Translations under genes and position numbers: made by a program
NCBI GenBank assembly: GCA_949123685.1
Contig: CASBHZ010000037.1
Span: forward strand, 1 to 29,041
Source: an uncultured Bacteroidales bacterium
GTDB taxonomy: Bacteria; Bacteroidota; Bacteroidia; Bacteroidales; Muribaculaceae
Reading direction: 5' to 3'
DNA length: 29,041 nucleotides
In this document: positions 6,428 through 14,307 of the stretch, piece after piece
How positions within the stretch are numbered: position 1 is the stretch's first letter
Layout: each line of letters begins with the position of its first letter
Notes under the pieces: model-generated
Told to the model about the DNA's origin: nothing
Databases searched by the model: none
What the model saw: only the letters and a program-made list of their open reading frames with translations

Positions 6428-9400
6428 ATGTCTGAACTGCTGGAATTGCACCGTGCCTCTGCCGGATCCGGGAAAACTTATACGCTCGCAAAAAAATATC
6501 TGTGGTATTATCTGACTGTCAAGGAGGAGAATGGTCCACGACGTTTGCGCACCGTGCCGGAACTTTATGATTCGTTGGGACATATCCTTGCCGTCACTTT
6601 TACGAACAAGGCTACCAATGAGATGCAGCAGCGTATTGTCGAGAAGCTTGATGCACTCGCTTTCCCTCCTGTGGGAAAGTCACCTGACTATATGGATGAT
6701 TTCTGCTGGGAGTTGGATGTGACACCGGGAGAACTCAGCCGGATATGTCGCCGTGCGTTGTATATATTGCTGGAGAACTATTCGGAGTTTCAAGTGTCTA
6801 CTATCGATTCTTTTTTTCAGCTTGTACTTCGTACGTTTGCATACGAAACAGACCTTAACGATTCTTACGCGATAGAACTTGATTCGGAATATCTTGCTAA
6901 GGTTGGAATTGATGCCACGCTTAATGACATCGAGGAAAGGAAAGCCTCCGATAGCGTGATGCGCTGGATAAATATACTCATGGACAGGGGGCGAGAATCC
7001 GGAGAGAAATGGAATATCTTCCAGAAAAAAGAAGACAACAGGTCTATATATTACCGTTTTATGAAGTCGGTGGGGAAACTTGAAAATGAAGATTTCAAGT
7101 TGATCCGGGATTCGCTTGAAGAATATTTTGACAGGACTCCCGATCTTCCGGAAATATATGACGATCTTGACGAGAAGTATAATGCCCCATTGCGCGGTCC
7201 CTATGACAGGATGAAATCTCTTGCCACCGGACTTGACTCGCTGATGAGGTCTTCCGGTTCTGATGCCACCAGGGATAAATTCCGTGATCATGCCCGGAAA
7301 TGTATCCGTTGCAAGTGGAATAAAGTGCCTAAAACCACGGATGTGTCGTTTTCTCCATTGAAAGACAATTCTTTTGAAGGAGCAACCTATATTAAGCGAA
7401 AAAAGGCAGATCCTGAATTTTATGAAAAGGCGGAGCCTCTTTATCGCGAAATGATATCCGCCCGGGAGGAATGGCTTGCCGGGTTTGATTCACCAGAATA
7501 TCGTCATTGGAACCTTTATAAAAAGAATTTTCCATATCTGGGTTTATTGTCCGTAACGCTCCGCAAGAGACGGGAATATCTTGAAGACAACAATAGCGTT
7601 GAGCTTGCCGAAACCAATGCGCTCCTTAGCCGTATCATAGGAGAGGATGACGCCCCGTTCATTTATGAGCGCCTCGGTGCCCGTCTCAACCATTTCCTGA
7701 TTGATGAATTTCAAGATACTTCAAGGATGCAATGGGACAATCTTCGCCCGTTGCTTTCCGAAAGCCTCAGTCGAGGTAATGGTAATTTGCTCATAGGTGA
7801 TGCCAAACAGAGCATTTATCGTTTCAGGAATGCTGATCCTTCCTTGATAGCAGAGAAAGTTGAGCGTCAGTTTGGATCGGTGCGCACTCTCGGTGACGCT
7901 CCGGAAGAAAATACCAATTGGCGAAGCGATCCGGACGTGGTTAAATTCAATAATGGATTTTTCTCCTATCTTTCCAAGAAGTTGTCGGGAGAGACCGAGG
8001 ATGGTGAGGACGGGCTTGATTATGCCGCATTATACGGGAATGTAGTGCAGATGACGCGACCTCGTGGAGAGGATGTTGCAGATTCAGCCGGATACGTGGA
8101 GATTAACACGGTGGCTGCTGACAAGAAGGAGGATGCAACGGCAGAAATTTTGGCGTGTATGCCCCGGATTGTGGAAGAACTGTTGGGTCGTGGCTATCGT
8201 CTCGGAGATATTGCTTTCCTGGTAGACACGAATGCAGAGGGTGAGGCGCTGATAAATGAATTCACCCGTTATAATTCGGAAGCGGGATCAAACGCTTCAA
8301 AGATCGAATTTATCTCTGAACAGTCGCTGAAAGTCGCATCGTCTCCTTCTGTCAGATTGATCCTGACTACTCTTGACACCATAGGACGGGGCACGGATCC
8401 GGAAGTGCGTACCGGTGGCGAGGCGAATAAGCGAGGTGTCGCCGACTGGAATGAAGTGAAATGTAATTTCAGGGTTTTCGCGCTCCGTAATCCTGAATTG
8501 TCTGCTCCCGAACAGCTTGATAAGTTTCTTGCTTCAGGTTCCGATTCAGATGCCATTGCCGGAATGCTTGCCGAGATGCAGGCAGTCACTCTTCCAGCTC
8601 TTGTGGAGGGGATAGCCGCAACGTTCCTGCCACCGGATATGCGACGTCGCGATGCTCCATTCATAGCCGCTTTCCAGGATATAGTGCTCGAATATTGTGA
8701 ATCTCGTCCGTCTGACATTGCCTCGTTCTTGAAGTGGTGGGAACGCAGAGGGGCAAAAGCTTCTATATCTTCTCCCGAGGGTATGGACGCTGTCAATGTC
8801 ATGACCGTGCATAAAGCCAAGGGCCTTGAATTTCCCTGTGTAATAATACCGTTCGCGCAATTTTCGTTTTTGTCATCGCCTAAAGGGAAGACCGAATGGC
8901 GTTGGGTGAAACCGGAGGTAGTTAGTCTTGACGGTAGGGAATTGCCACCTTTTGTTCCTGTTGACACCTCTGTGGACATGGAGGGAACGGCGCATGAACG
9001 CGTATATCGTGAATATCTGGATATGGTCACGATGGATTCGCTTAATAAACTATATGTAGGGTTCACGCGTGCTGTGAATGAATTATATGTTTTTTGTTCT
9101 GAGGGGAAGAGGAAAGAAGCTTTGTCAACATCCGTTTTGCTTCGGGAGTATCTGGCTGCCGACGAAGACGCGCCCCGTTTGACAGTAGGAGAGAAATATG
9201 CTCAATCGCCGGTTAAAAGGAAGGTTGACAAGAATCCGGTTGAGGCGATCGACGACTATGTTTCGAGGGTGACTCCCGATTTCCTGAAATATAGGGAAGA
9301 GAATCTGCCCACTGTAATCGATGCCGAAGAGTTTGAAGAGGAGGACTCCGATCCAAGGTCGGAAGGTAACATATTGCATTCGGTGATGGAAAGGGTTGAA

Positions 9401-9787
9401 CATAAAGATGACCTGCATGCTTCAGTGTCGCGACTGAGACGCAGGGGACTTTTCTCTTCTGAAAAGGCTGTGGAGATTGAGGCTTTCCTTGATGCCAGGA
9501 TGTCGGCGCCTGAAGTGAAAGGGTGGTTCGACGGATCAGCGCGAGCCGTCAATGAGCGTTCGATAATAGGGGGGGGGAGAGGTCCGCGCCGTCCTGACCG
9601 GGTTATGCTGATGCCGGATGGCGGAGCGGTTGTAATAGATTATAAATTCGGTTCTTCCGGTTCGCATAAAAAATATCTTCGTCAGGTGCGAGACTATACC
9701 GAACGCCTGAAAAAGACGGGAAAGTTCAGTTATGTCAAAGGTTATCTATGGTATGTAAAGGAGAATGTGGTAATGAGTGTCGAATAG
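6428..9787 (+). CDS. AddA-like UvrD-family helicase with RecB-type nuclease
   Basis: This 1119-aa superfamily 1A helicase is the kind that processes DNA double-strand breaks for recombination. The motifs run in order: Walker A ASAGSGKTYT (10-19), motif Ia VTFTNKATNEM, Walker B FLIDEFQDTS (about 422-431), motif III GDAKQSIYRFRNADP (about 457), motif IV WRSDPDVV, motif V VNVMTVHKAKGLEF (about 790-803) and motif VI KLYVGFTRA (about 873). The C terminus has the RecB-family nuclease pattern: EGNILHSVMERV (about 978) and DRVMLM...VVIDYKFG (about 1056-1074), whose D and DYK residues would bind metal. An AddB partner is not adjacent. A G9 run codes for Gly1048-1050, just before the catalytic segment. 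Confidence 0.92.
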   Translation: MSELLELHRASAGSGKTYTLAKKYLWYYLTVKEENGPRRLRTVPELYDSLGHILAVTFTNKATNEMQQRIVEKLDALAFPPVGKSPDYMDDFCWELDVTPGELSRICRRALYILLENYSEFQVSTIDSFFQLVLRTFAYETDLNDSYAIELDSEYLAKVGIDATLNDIEERKASDSVMRWINILMDRGRESGEKWNIFQKKEDNRSIYYRFMKSVGKLENEDFKLIRDSLEEYFDRTPDLPEIYDDLDEKYNAPLRGPYDRMKSLATGLDSLMRSSGSDATRDKFRDHARKCIRCKWNKVPKTTDVSFSPLKDNSFEGATYIKRKKADPEFYEKAEPLYREMISAREEWLAGFDSPEYRHWNLYKKNFPYLGLLSVTLRKRREYLEDNNSVELAETNALLSRIIGEDDAPFIYERLGARLNHFLIDEFQDTSRMQWDNLRPLLSESLSRGNGNLLIGDAKQSIYRFRNADPSLIAEKVERQFGSVRTLGDAPEENTNWRSDPDVVKFNNGFFSYLSKKLSGETEDGEDGLDYAALYGNVVQMTRPRGEDVADSAGYVEINTVAADKKEDATAEILACMPRIVEELLGRGYRLGDIAFLVDTNAEGEALINEFTRYNSEAGSNASKIEFISEQSLKVASSPSVRLILTTLDTIGRGTDPEVRTGGEANKRGVADWNEVKCNFRVFALRNPELSAPEQLDKFLASGSDSDAIAGMLAEMQAVTLPALVEGIAATFLPPDMRRRDAPFIAAFQDIVLEYCESRPSDIASFLKWWERRGAKASISSPEGMDAVNVMTVHKAKGLEFPCVIIPFAQFSFLSSPKGKTEWRWVKPEVVSLDGRELPPFVPVDTSVDMEGTAHERVYREYLDMVTMDSLNKLYVGFTRAVNELYVFCSEGKRKEALSTSVLLREYLAADEDAPRLTVGEKYAQSPVKRKVDKNPVEAIDDYVSRVTPDFLKYREENLPTVIDAEEFEEEDSDPRSEGNILHSVMERVEHKDDLHASVSRLRRRGLFSSEKAVEIEAFLDARMSAPEVKGWFDGSARAVNERSIIGGGRGPRRPDRVMLMPDGGAVVIDYKFGSSGSHKKYLRQVRDYTERLKKTGKFSYVKGYLWYVKENVVMSVE
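9569..9577 (+). repeat. G9 homopolymer inside the helicase-nuclease gene
   Basis: Nine consecutive G residues are read in frame as three glycine codons (1048-1050). A one-base slip would remove the final 70 or so residues, including the DYK nuclease residues, and leave the helicase intact. Confidence 0.9.
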
Positions 9788-9833
9788 GTGCTACCTGCAT
9801 AAGGCTGCATAAAAGTAGAAAGGTATGGAATAA

Positions 9834-9865
9834 TTTGCAAATGAATAATTAAAGCAGTAATTTTG
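9834..9865 (+). promoter_or_regulatory. Promoter for gldE
   Basis: TTTG (9834-9837), a 20-bp spacer and TAATTTTG (9858-9865) form a full consensus match. The start near 9872 gives about 20 nt of leader to TTG 9892, or 50 nt to ATG 9922. Confidence 0.75.
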
Positions 9866-9891
9866 TATCATTAACCAACACTTGATTTAAA

Positions 9892-11265
9892 TTGGATCCG
9901 GATCCTTTACCGGGCTCACCTATGGTGAGCCTTATGATTTTACTTTCTCAAGCCGGTCTCCCGGCAATCAGTTTCCATGAGCCTCCCAGTTGGCCGGCAT
10001 GGATTTTATTGATAATTATCGCTTTCTTTTGCCTGATGATTTCCGCTTTCGTGTCCGGGAGCGAGATCGCTTATTTTGGCTTGTCTCCGCAGGATATAGA
10101 TGAATTGGAAGATTCGGAGTCGCCTAATGACAAGAGAGCATTGTCTTTCATAAAGGATAGCGAGCGCTTGCTTGCCACTATCCTTATATCCAACAACCTT
10201 GTTAATATTACCATGGTCGTGTTGCTGACGTTTGCCATTTCTCAGACTATGGTGTTCAATAGTTCTGTGCTGAATTTCTTGCTCCAGACAGTGTTCATGA
10301 CCTTCCTGTTGTTGCTTTTCGGCGAGATATTCCCAAAACTCGTGGCGAGGGGACGCACTATGTGGTGGGTGAGGATGGCAGCTCCCGGCATAGGATTACT
10401 GTACTCCCTGTTTGGTCCGCTTGCCAAAATGATGGCGAGATCAACGAGTATAGTTGGTAAGATAGTCACAAAAAAGCAGCAGAATATTTCTACTGACGAG
10501 CTTGAAAAGGCTCTCGAGATCTCTGATGTATCAGATGGGAAAGAGAAAGAAATGCTTGAGGGAATACTCTCTTTCGGAGAGATCGAGGCGCATGAGATAA
10601 TGATTTCGCGTGTTGACGTTACTGCGATAGAATATCATGATTCATGGGATAAGGCTATGAAGGTTATCCTTGAATCGGGATATTCCAGAATACCGGTATA
10701 TGACACGTCGCAGGATTCGATCATCGGTATTCTTTACAGTAAAGACCTTCTTCCTTATATTGACCGTAACGATCCGGAATTTCGTTGGCAAAATCTGCTG
10801 CGTGAGCCATATTTCGTTCCAGAATCCAGGATGATAGATGATCTTCTTGAGGATTTCCGTAAGCGCAAGATACATATAGCGATAGTGGTCGATGAATACG
10901 GAGGCACTCAGGGTATCGTTACCTTGGAAGATATCATAGAGCAGATTGTCGGAGAAATTGACGATGAATATGACGACGTCACTTCCATGTATAAGAAGAT
11001 AGGACCGGATTCATATATATTCGATGCCAAGATACCGATAGCTGATTTTTGTCGCGTGACGGAGACTCCGGAAGAGGAGCTTGGCGATGTCGGTGATGCG
11101 GAGACCCTTGCCGGACTTTTGTTGGAAATCAAAGGTGATTTCCCGACAACTAAAGAGACCTTAGTGCTTGGCGCGATGCATTTTCATGTCATGAAGATGG
11201 AGCGTCACCGCATTGTCAAGGTCAGCCTGCGCATCATGAGGGAAATGAAAGAAAACATTGGTTAA
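9892..11265 (+). CDS. gldE: GldE-like CBS/CorC transporter-family membrane protein
   Basis: This 457-aa protein (TTG start) has the HlyC/CorC layout. A DUF21/CNNM membrane domain of four segments (about 30-190) includes SAFVSGSEIAYFGLSP. A CBS pair follows (about 210-345, with SGYSRIPVYD and AIVVDEYGGTQGIVTLED), then a C-terminal CorC_HlyC domain. It matches GldE, a protein needed for gliding in flavobacteria but kept in non-gliding Bacteroidales, where it is probably a metal-ion exporter or lipoprotein-pathway factor. In-frame ATGs at 9922 and 9934 are alternative starts. I keep TTG because, as I recall, MDPDP-like openings occur in GldE relatives. ATG 9922 lies in the loop of a perfect 8-bp hairpin. 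Confidence 0.88.
   Translation: MDPDPLPGSPMVSLMILLSQAGLPAISFHEPPSWPAWILLIIIAFFCLMISAFVSGSEIAYFGLSPQDIDELEDSESPNDKRALSFIKDSERLLATILISNNLVNITMVVLLTFAISQTMVFNSSVLNFLLQTVFMTFLLLLFGEIFPKLVARGRTMWWVRMAAPGIGLLYSLFGPLAKMMARSTSIVGKIVTKKQQNISTDELEKALEISDVSDGKEKEMLEGILSFGEIEAHEIMISRVDVTAIEYHDSWDKAMKVILESGYSRIPVYDTSQDSIIGILYSKDLLPYIDRNDPEFRWQNLLREPYFVPESRMIDDLLEDFRKRKIHIAIVVDEYGGTQGIVTLEDIIEQIVGEIDDEYDDVTSMYKKIGPDSYIFDAKIPIADFCRVTETPEEELGDVGDAETLAGLLLEIKGDFPTTKETLVLGAMHFHVMKMERHRIVKVSLRIMREMKENIG
9913..9931 (+). promoter_or_regulatory. Hairpin across an alternative gldE start
   Basis: GGCTCACC (9913-9920) and GGTGAGCC (9924-9931) pair perfectly around TAT, so ATG 9922 would sit in the loop. It may affect start choice or translation. 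Confidence 0.5.
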
Positions 11266-11286
11266 GCACCTTCTAATTAAGAGGCA

Positions 11287-11961
11287 ATGGAAACAGAATT
11301 TATTTATTGGCGGCACCATACGCTCCCTGGTATAAAGGTTGAAGAGGTTTGTGGAGGAGATTGTTATTCTTTGCCGATATGGACGGAGATGGCATATCAG
11401 GTATATTCAGAGAATGGACGTGACGGTTATCGGGAGATAGGACATTTCCGTAATGGCGCACCTTTCCTGATGGGAGAGAACGGCAGGATATCAATCACCC
11501 ATACAGACCATTTTCTTGCAGTGGCAACACTCCCTCCCACACCGGAAGTGGATCTTTCGGTTTTCTCGGAGCGCGCAGCGGTAGGTATCGATGCTGAGCG
11601 CGCAGATCGCGAACAGACGCTTCGCGTGCGTGAGAGATTCCTTTCAGATGAGGAATTGAATATGATAGCGAAAGATGATGTCCGGATGAACGTGATGGCT
11701 TGGACTGCAAAAGAGGCGTTATATAAGGCAGCAATGCAGGAAGGACTTGATTGGAGGGAGGACATAACTATCATTGCTCTGCCCAAAATCGGTCCAGCCG
11801 TTCCCGTATATGACAAAAAAGAGTTTGATCCGATACAGACCGGTGAGGCTATTGTAAAGATCGAAGACACGGAATATCGATTCGTTCTTTATTCCTATGA
11901 ATCGGAAGGCAATATAGTGACACTTGCCTATTCACCACGTTGCGCAAAATTCGGTGCCTGA
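11287..11961 (+). CDS. 4'-phosphopantetheinyl transferase superfamily protein
   Basis: This 224-aa protein is of Sfp/HetI-like length. It transfers phosphopantetheine from CoA to a carrier-protein serine. The family signature is visible: SITHTDHFLAVA (69-80), then VGIDAER (99-105, Asp102 a magnesium ligand), and WTAKEALYKA (139-148, with Glu143 and Lys147). It starts 21 nt after gldE with no promoter between them, so it is co-transcribed. No polyketide, peptide synthetase or carrier-protein gene lies nearby. Its target is probably the fatty-acid ACP or an unlinked carrier protein. The 3' end meets a 24-bp hairpin. Confidence 0.9.
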   Translation: METEFIYWRHHTLPGIKVEEVCGGDCYSLPIWTEMAYQVYSENGRDGYREIGHFRNGAPFLMGENGRISITHTDHFLAVATLPPTPEVDLSVFSERAAVGIDAERADREQTLRVRERFLSDEELNMIAKDDVRMNVMAWTAKEALYKAAMQEGLDWREDITIIALPKIGPAVPVYDKKEFDPIQTGEAIVKIEDTEYRFVLYSYESEGNIVTLAYSPRCAKFGA

Positions 11962-11982
11962 TAAAATATCAAAAAATACAGG

Positions 11983-12034
11983 TTATTTGTCAAAATCCCG
12001 TATAACAGACGTTATACGGGATTTTGACAAATAA
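11983..12034. terminator. 24-bp perfect hairpin between convergent genes
   Basis: 11983-12006 is exactly complementary to 12011-12034, with loop AGAC. It ends the gldE-transferase transcript and, on the minus strand, the 35-aa gene whose stop codon is 13 nt away. It has no U tract, as is common for Bacteroidetes terminators. Confidence 0.8.
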
Positions 12035-12046
12035 GTTAGTGGCTGT

Positions 12047-12154
12047 TTAGGCAAAGATGCTGCGGAGTTGCAGGGCAAGTATCAATAAGCCTACTGCATA
12101 AATGGCATAAATACCTGCATTCTGATAAAGGTCTGATGTCAAATTCTTTTTCAT
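12047..12154 (-). CDS. 35-aa single-pass membrane protein
   Basis: This short ORF reads MKKNLTSDLYQNAG followed by a continuous hydrophobic stretch (IYAIYAVGLLILALQL) and a short basic tail (RSIFA). That gives one predicted transmembrane helix with a polar N terminus. The stop lies 13 nt from a convergent terminator, and a promoter-like block sits 35 nt upstream. It is shared in sequence and spacing with the one before the 137-aa gene at 5858-6271. The gene is shorter than most annotation cut-offs. I do not know its function; single-helix proteins of this size often regulate membrane complexes, but nothing here identifies a partner. Confidence 0.65.
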   Translation of the reverse strand: MKKNLTSDLYQNAGIYAIYAVGLLILALQLRSIFA

Positions 12155-12479
12155 GATATTTTATGTTGTAATGTCGTTTTTGATGATGCAAAGTAAATAT
12201 TGTTACATGTCATAAAAATGCAGTCTATAGTTAATGAATGTTAATTGGATTGCTGTTTCAGAAACTGTTGAAAATGTGTTCAGACTTATTTTTCGGCTTG
12301 TTTAATTTTAGATAAGTTCTAAATTTAAATAGGAAGATTGGTGTTGATAATTTAAAAATCGTTATCTTTGCGATTAATTTTGAACAGAGGTCTGAATAAA
12401 CATCATCTTATCTTGTTTTTCTTGTTTAGATAATGAAGTGATTTAAACTTTTCGACCACTTACTCATATTAATGCAGCT
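12155..12479. other. Divergent regulatory gap
   Basis: 325 bases between the 35-aa gene (-) and the HTH gene (+). It holds the second copy of the shared promoter element (12183-12240) and a TATCTTTG -7 box (12363-12370) on +. The nearest upstream TTG boxes are spaced 16 or 22 bp from it. No further gene is supported. Confidence 0.6.
12183..12240 (-). promoter_or_regulatory. Shared promoter element, copy 2
   Basis: ATGATGCAAA (12183-12192) and GTTAATGAATG (12230-12240) are 37 nt apart, exactly as at 6303-6360. On the minus strand the -7-like box is TTACTTTG, 35 nt upstream of the 35-aa gene. Confidence 0.65.
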
Positions 12480-12683
12480 ATGGAATTAGGAAACATGCTA
12501 AGAAACCGACGTCAGACTTTACGGACAACGCAGCAGACTCTTGCTGAAATGTCGGGAGTCAGTGTGAGAATGATAAAGGCTATAGAAGGGGGCTATGCAA
12601 ACCCCTCGGTCGGCACTTTAGAAAAGATACTGAATGTGCTCGGATTGCAGTTGACAATCGTGGATAAACAAGATCAAGACTGA
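12480..12683 (+). CDS. HipB/y4mF-like XRE-family HTH protein
   Basis: A 67-aa helix-turn-helix protein. LGNMLRNRRQTLRTTQQTLAEMSGVSVRMIKAIEGGYANPSV... covers the five helices of the XRE fold, with the recognition helix at about 26-36 (VSVRMIKAIEGG). The LEKILNVLGLQL end is characteristic of the y4mF/HipB antitoxin-type regulators that normally precede a hipA-like kinase toxin gene. Here no hipA follows; the next gene is convergent and two terminators intervene. It is therefore either an orphan antitoxin-like regulator or the remnant of a toxin-antitoxin pair. DNA binding is well supported; the target is unknown. Confidence 0.85.
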   Translation: MELGNMLRNRRQTLRTTQQTLAEMSGVSVRMIKAIEGGYANPSVGTLEKILNVLGLQLTIVDKQDQD

Positions 12684-12702
12684 ATCACAGGATTCAGTCT
12701 TG
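12675..12702 (+). terminator. Hairpin at the end of the HTH gene
   Basis: 12-bp perfect stem (12675-12686 with 12691-12702), loop ACAG, overlapping the TGA stop at 12681-12683. Confidence 0.7.
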
Positions 12703-12712
12703 TCTAAATACA

Positions 12713-12750
12713 CATAAGATTAAAAGCCGACATCGGCTTTTAATCTTATG
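12713..12750. terminator. 18-bp hairpin between convergent genes
   Basis: 12713-12730 pairs perfectly with 12733-12750. The stop codon of the minus-strand GHL10 gene (12746-12748) is inside the stem. It is the second of two tandem hairpins and probably serves the minus strand. Confidence 0.8.
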
Positions 12751-14248
12751 GTTTATAAAGGAATATCGGTTCCGATTCTCGATTCATTCGGTCAAGTGAG
12801 GTTACGGCATATGTGGCCCCTTTGGTTTCTGCATCGATCAATACTTTGGAATAGGGAGTAAGGGCGATTATAGCTTGCGGATCATTTATATCCATCTCTT
12901 CACCGGAATAAAACTCATATACGACAAAGCGTATTGCGTCATCCGCACTTCCGCTGTGTGAGTGGGCAGGTGGTGTCCACGTGAGATATTCTTTATCGCC
13001 ATCTTTCTCTATCTTTATTTCAGACACGGTTTTGGGACGTTGATTAGAATCACCGTATACCGGGGGCAACGCTATAGTTGATTGATATTTCATTGCCAGC
13101 GAATCAGCGGCACCCTTGTAGTTGCCCGTAACCCAATATCCGTGCCACCATATGTTGCCACCGATGTTTGGAAGCTTGCGCGACAGTTTCACTTTGGTAT
13201 CAAGTTCGTTGCGGTCATTGTTGCCCGGATCGGCTACATCCATTGTGCGTTTCACATCTTGTCCGATGTATATATCAACATCGGAAGCATGATCGTTCCA
13301 CCATTGAGCAAGTTTGCGGCTTGGAGCAGCCTTGGTGTCAAGGTTCCAATAAAGCTGGGGCGCGAGATAGTCGACCCAACCTTTTTTTGCCCATAGGAGC
13401 ACATCTGCATAAAGGTCGTCATAATTCTGCAATCCGGAACTTTCGCTTCCGCGAGGGTCATTGCATTTATTACGCCATATTCCGAAGGGACTCACGCCAA
13501 ACCTCACCCAAGGCTTACGCTCCTTTATTGTTTTATTAAGTTGCTCTATCAGTAGGTCCACATTATGTCGTCGCCAATCATTGCGGTTTCTTCCGAGACC
13601 GTATTTAAGATAGCTTGCATCATCAGGAATCTTTTTTCCATGAGCGGGATAAGGATAGAAATAATCGTCAATGTGTATGGCATCCACATCATAGCGTGAA
13701 ACAATGTCGTCAACCACCTTGCATATGAAATCTCGGTTTTCCTGATAAGCCGGATCAAAAAGAACTTGTCCGTTATAGCGGAAAAAGCGTTGCGGTTCCA
13801 TTTTTGACATATGATTGGAAGGCAAGGTCTCTTTTGCGTTTGATGTGACGCGATAGGGATTTAACCAGGCATGAAACTCCATGCCACGTTTGTGAGCCTC
13901 TTCAAGACAATACTCCAGCGGATCCCACATCGGCGAGGGGACTTTGCCGCGTTTGCCTGTGAGCCATGCGCTCCAAGGTTCCAATTCGGATTTGTAGAGG
14001 GCATCGGCTGTGGGGCGGACTTGAAATATGACGGCATTACAGCCGGCATCAAGAAGCTTGTCGAGCTGTTCCCGTATATATGCCTTAGCCTGCTCCGTGG
14101 TTTTGTTTTGCCATTGGGTCTGTCCTATGACGTGTAGCCATGCTCCTCGAAACTCTCTTTTGGGATTCTCGAATCCCGAAGCCGAGGCTGTATGTGCTAT
14201 TACACCTGATAGCAGGATAAAAAAGATTCTAAATAATATTTTTTTCAT
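12746..14248 (-). CDS. Exported glycosyl hydrolase-like 10 (GHL10/YngK) protein
   Basis: A 500-aa protein with a signal peptide (MKKILFRIFFILLSGVIAHTASA, about 1-23). The GHL10 (former DUF187) TIM-barrel follows: REFRGAWLHVIGQTQW (31-46), AVIFQVRPTADALY (72-85), HAWLNPYRVT (126-135), IHIDDYFYPYP (191-201) and WVDYLAPQLYW further on. A C-terminal fibronectin-like segment (about 405-500, VSEIKIEKDGDKEYLTW...) ends the protein. Relatives act on cell-wall or glycan polymers in the periplasm or at the cell surface; the substrate here is not deducible. The conserved acidic residues DD at 194-195 are candidates for catalysis. The leader just upstream shares a motif with the beta-barrel gene at 24814. 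Confidence 0.88.
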   Translation of the reverse strand: MKKILFRIFFILLSGVIAHTASASGFENPKREFRGAWLHVIGQTQWQNKTTEQAKAYIREQLDKLLDAGCNAVIFQVRPTADALYKSELEPWSAWLTGKRGKVPSPMWDPLEYCLEEAHKRGMEFHAWLNPYRVTSNAKETLPSNHMSKMEPQRFFRYNGQVLFDPAYQENRDFICKVVDDIVSRYDVDAIHIDDYFYPYPAHGKKIPDDASYLKYGLGRNRNDWRRHNVDLLIEQLNKTIKERKPWVRFGVSPFGIWRNKCNDPRGSESSGLQNYDDLYADVLLWAKKGWVDYLAPQLYWNLDTKAAPSRKLAQWWNDHASDVDIYIGQDVKRTMDVADPGNNDRNELDTKVKLSRKLPNIGGNIWWHGYWVTGNYKGAADSLAMKYQSTIALPPVYGDSNQRPKTVSEIKIEKDGDKEYLTWTPPAHSHSGSADDAIRFVVYEFYSGEEMDINDPQAIIALTPYSKVLIDAETKGATYAVTSLDRMNRESEPIFLYKP

Positions 14249-14249
14249 C

Positions 14250-14271
14250 GATCAATCATCATTTAAGTAAG
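14250..14271 (-). promoter_or_regulatory. Shared leader motif, copy 1
   Basis: On +, GATCAAT, four bases, ATTTAAGTAAG, ending 2 nt from the GHL10 start codon. The same 18 bases with the same four-base gap occur at 25426-25447, before the beta-barrel gene. Confidence 0.45.
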
Positions 14272-14307
14272 TGATTACTTACCCTCCACTTGTTTATTGG
14301 TGTCTGG

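Noticed and set aside
8269..9066. 265-codon minus-strand frame inside the helicase gene
   Set aside because: It is antisense to conserved helicase motifs and has no features of its own.
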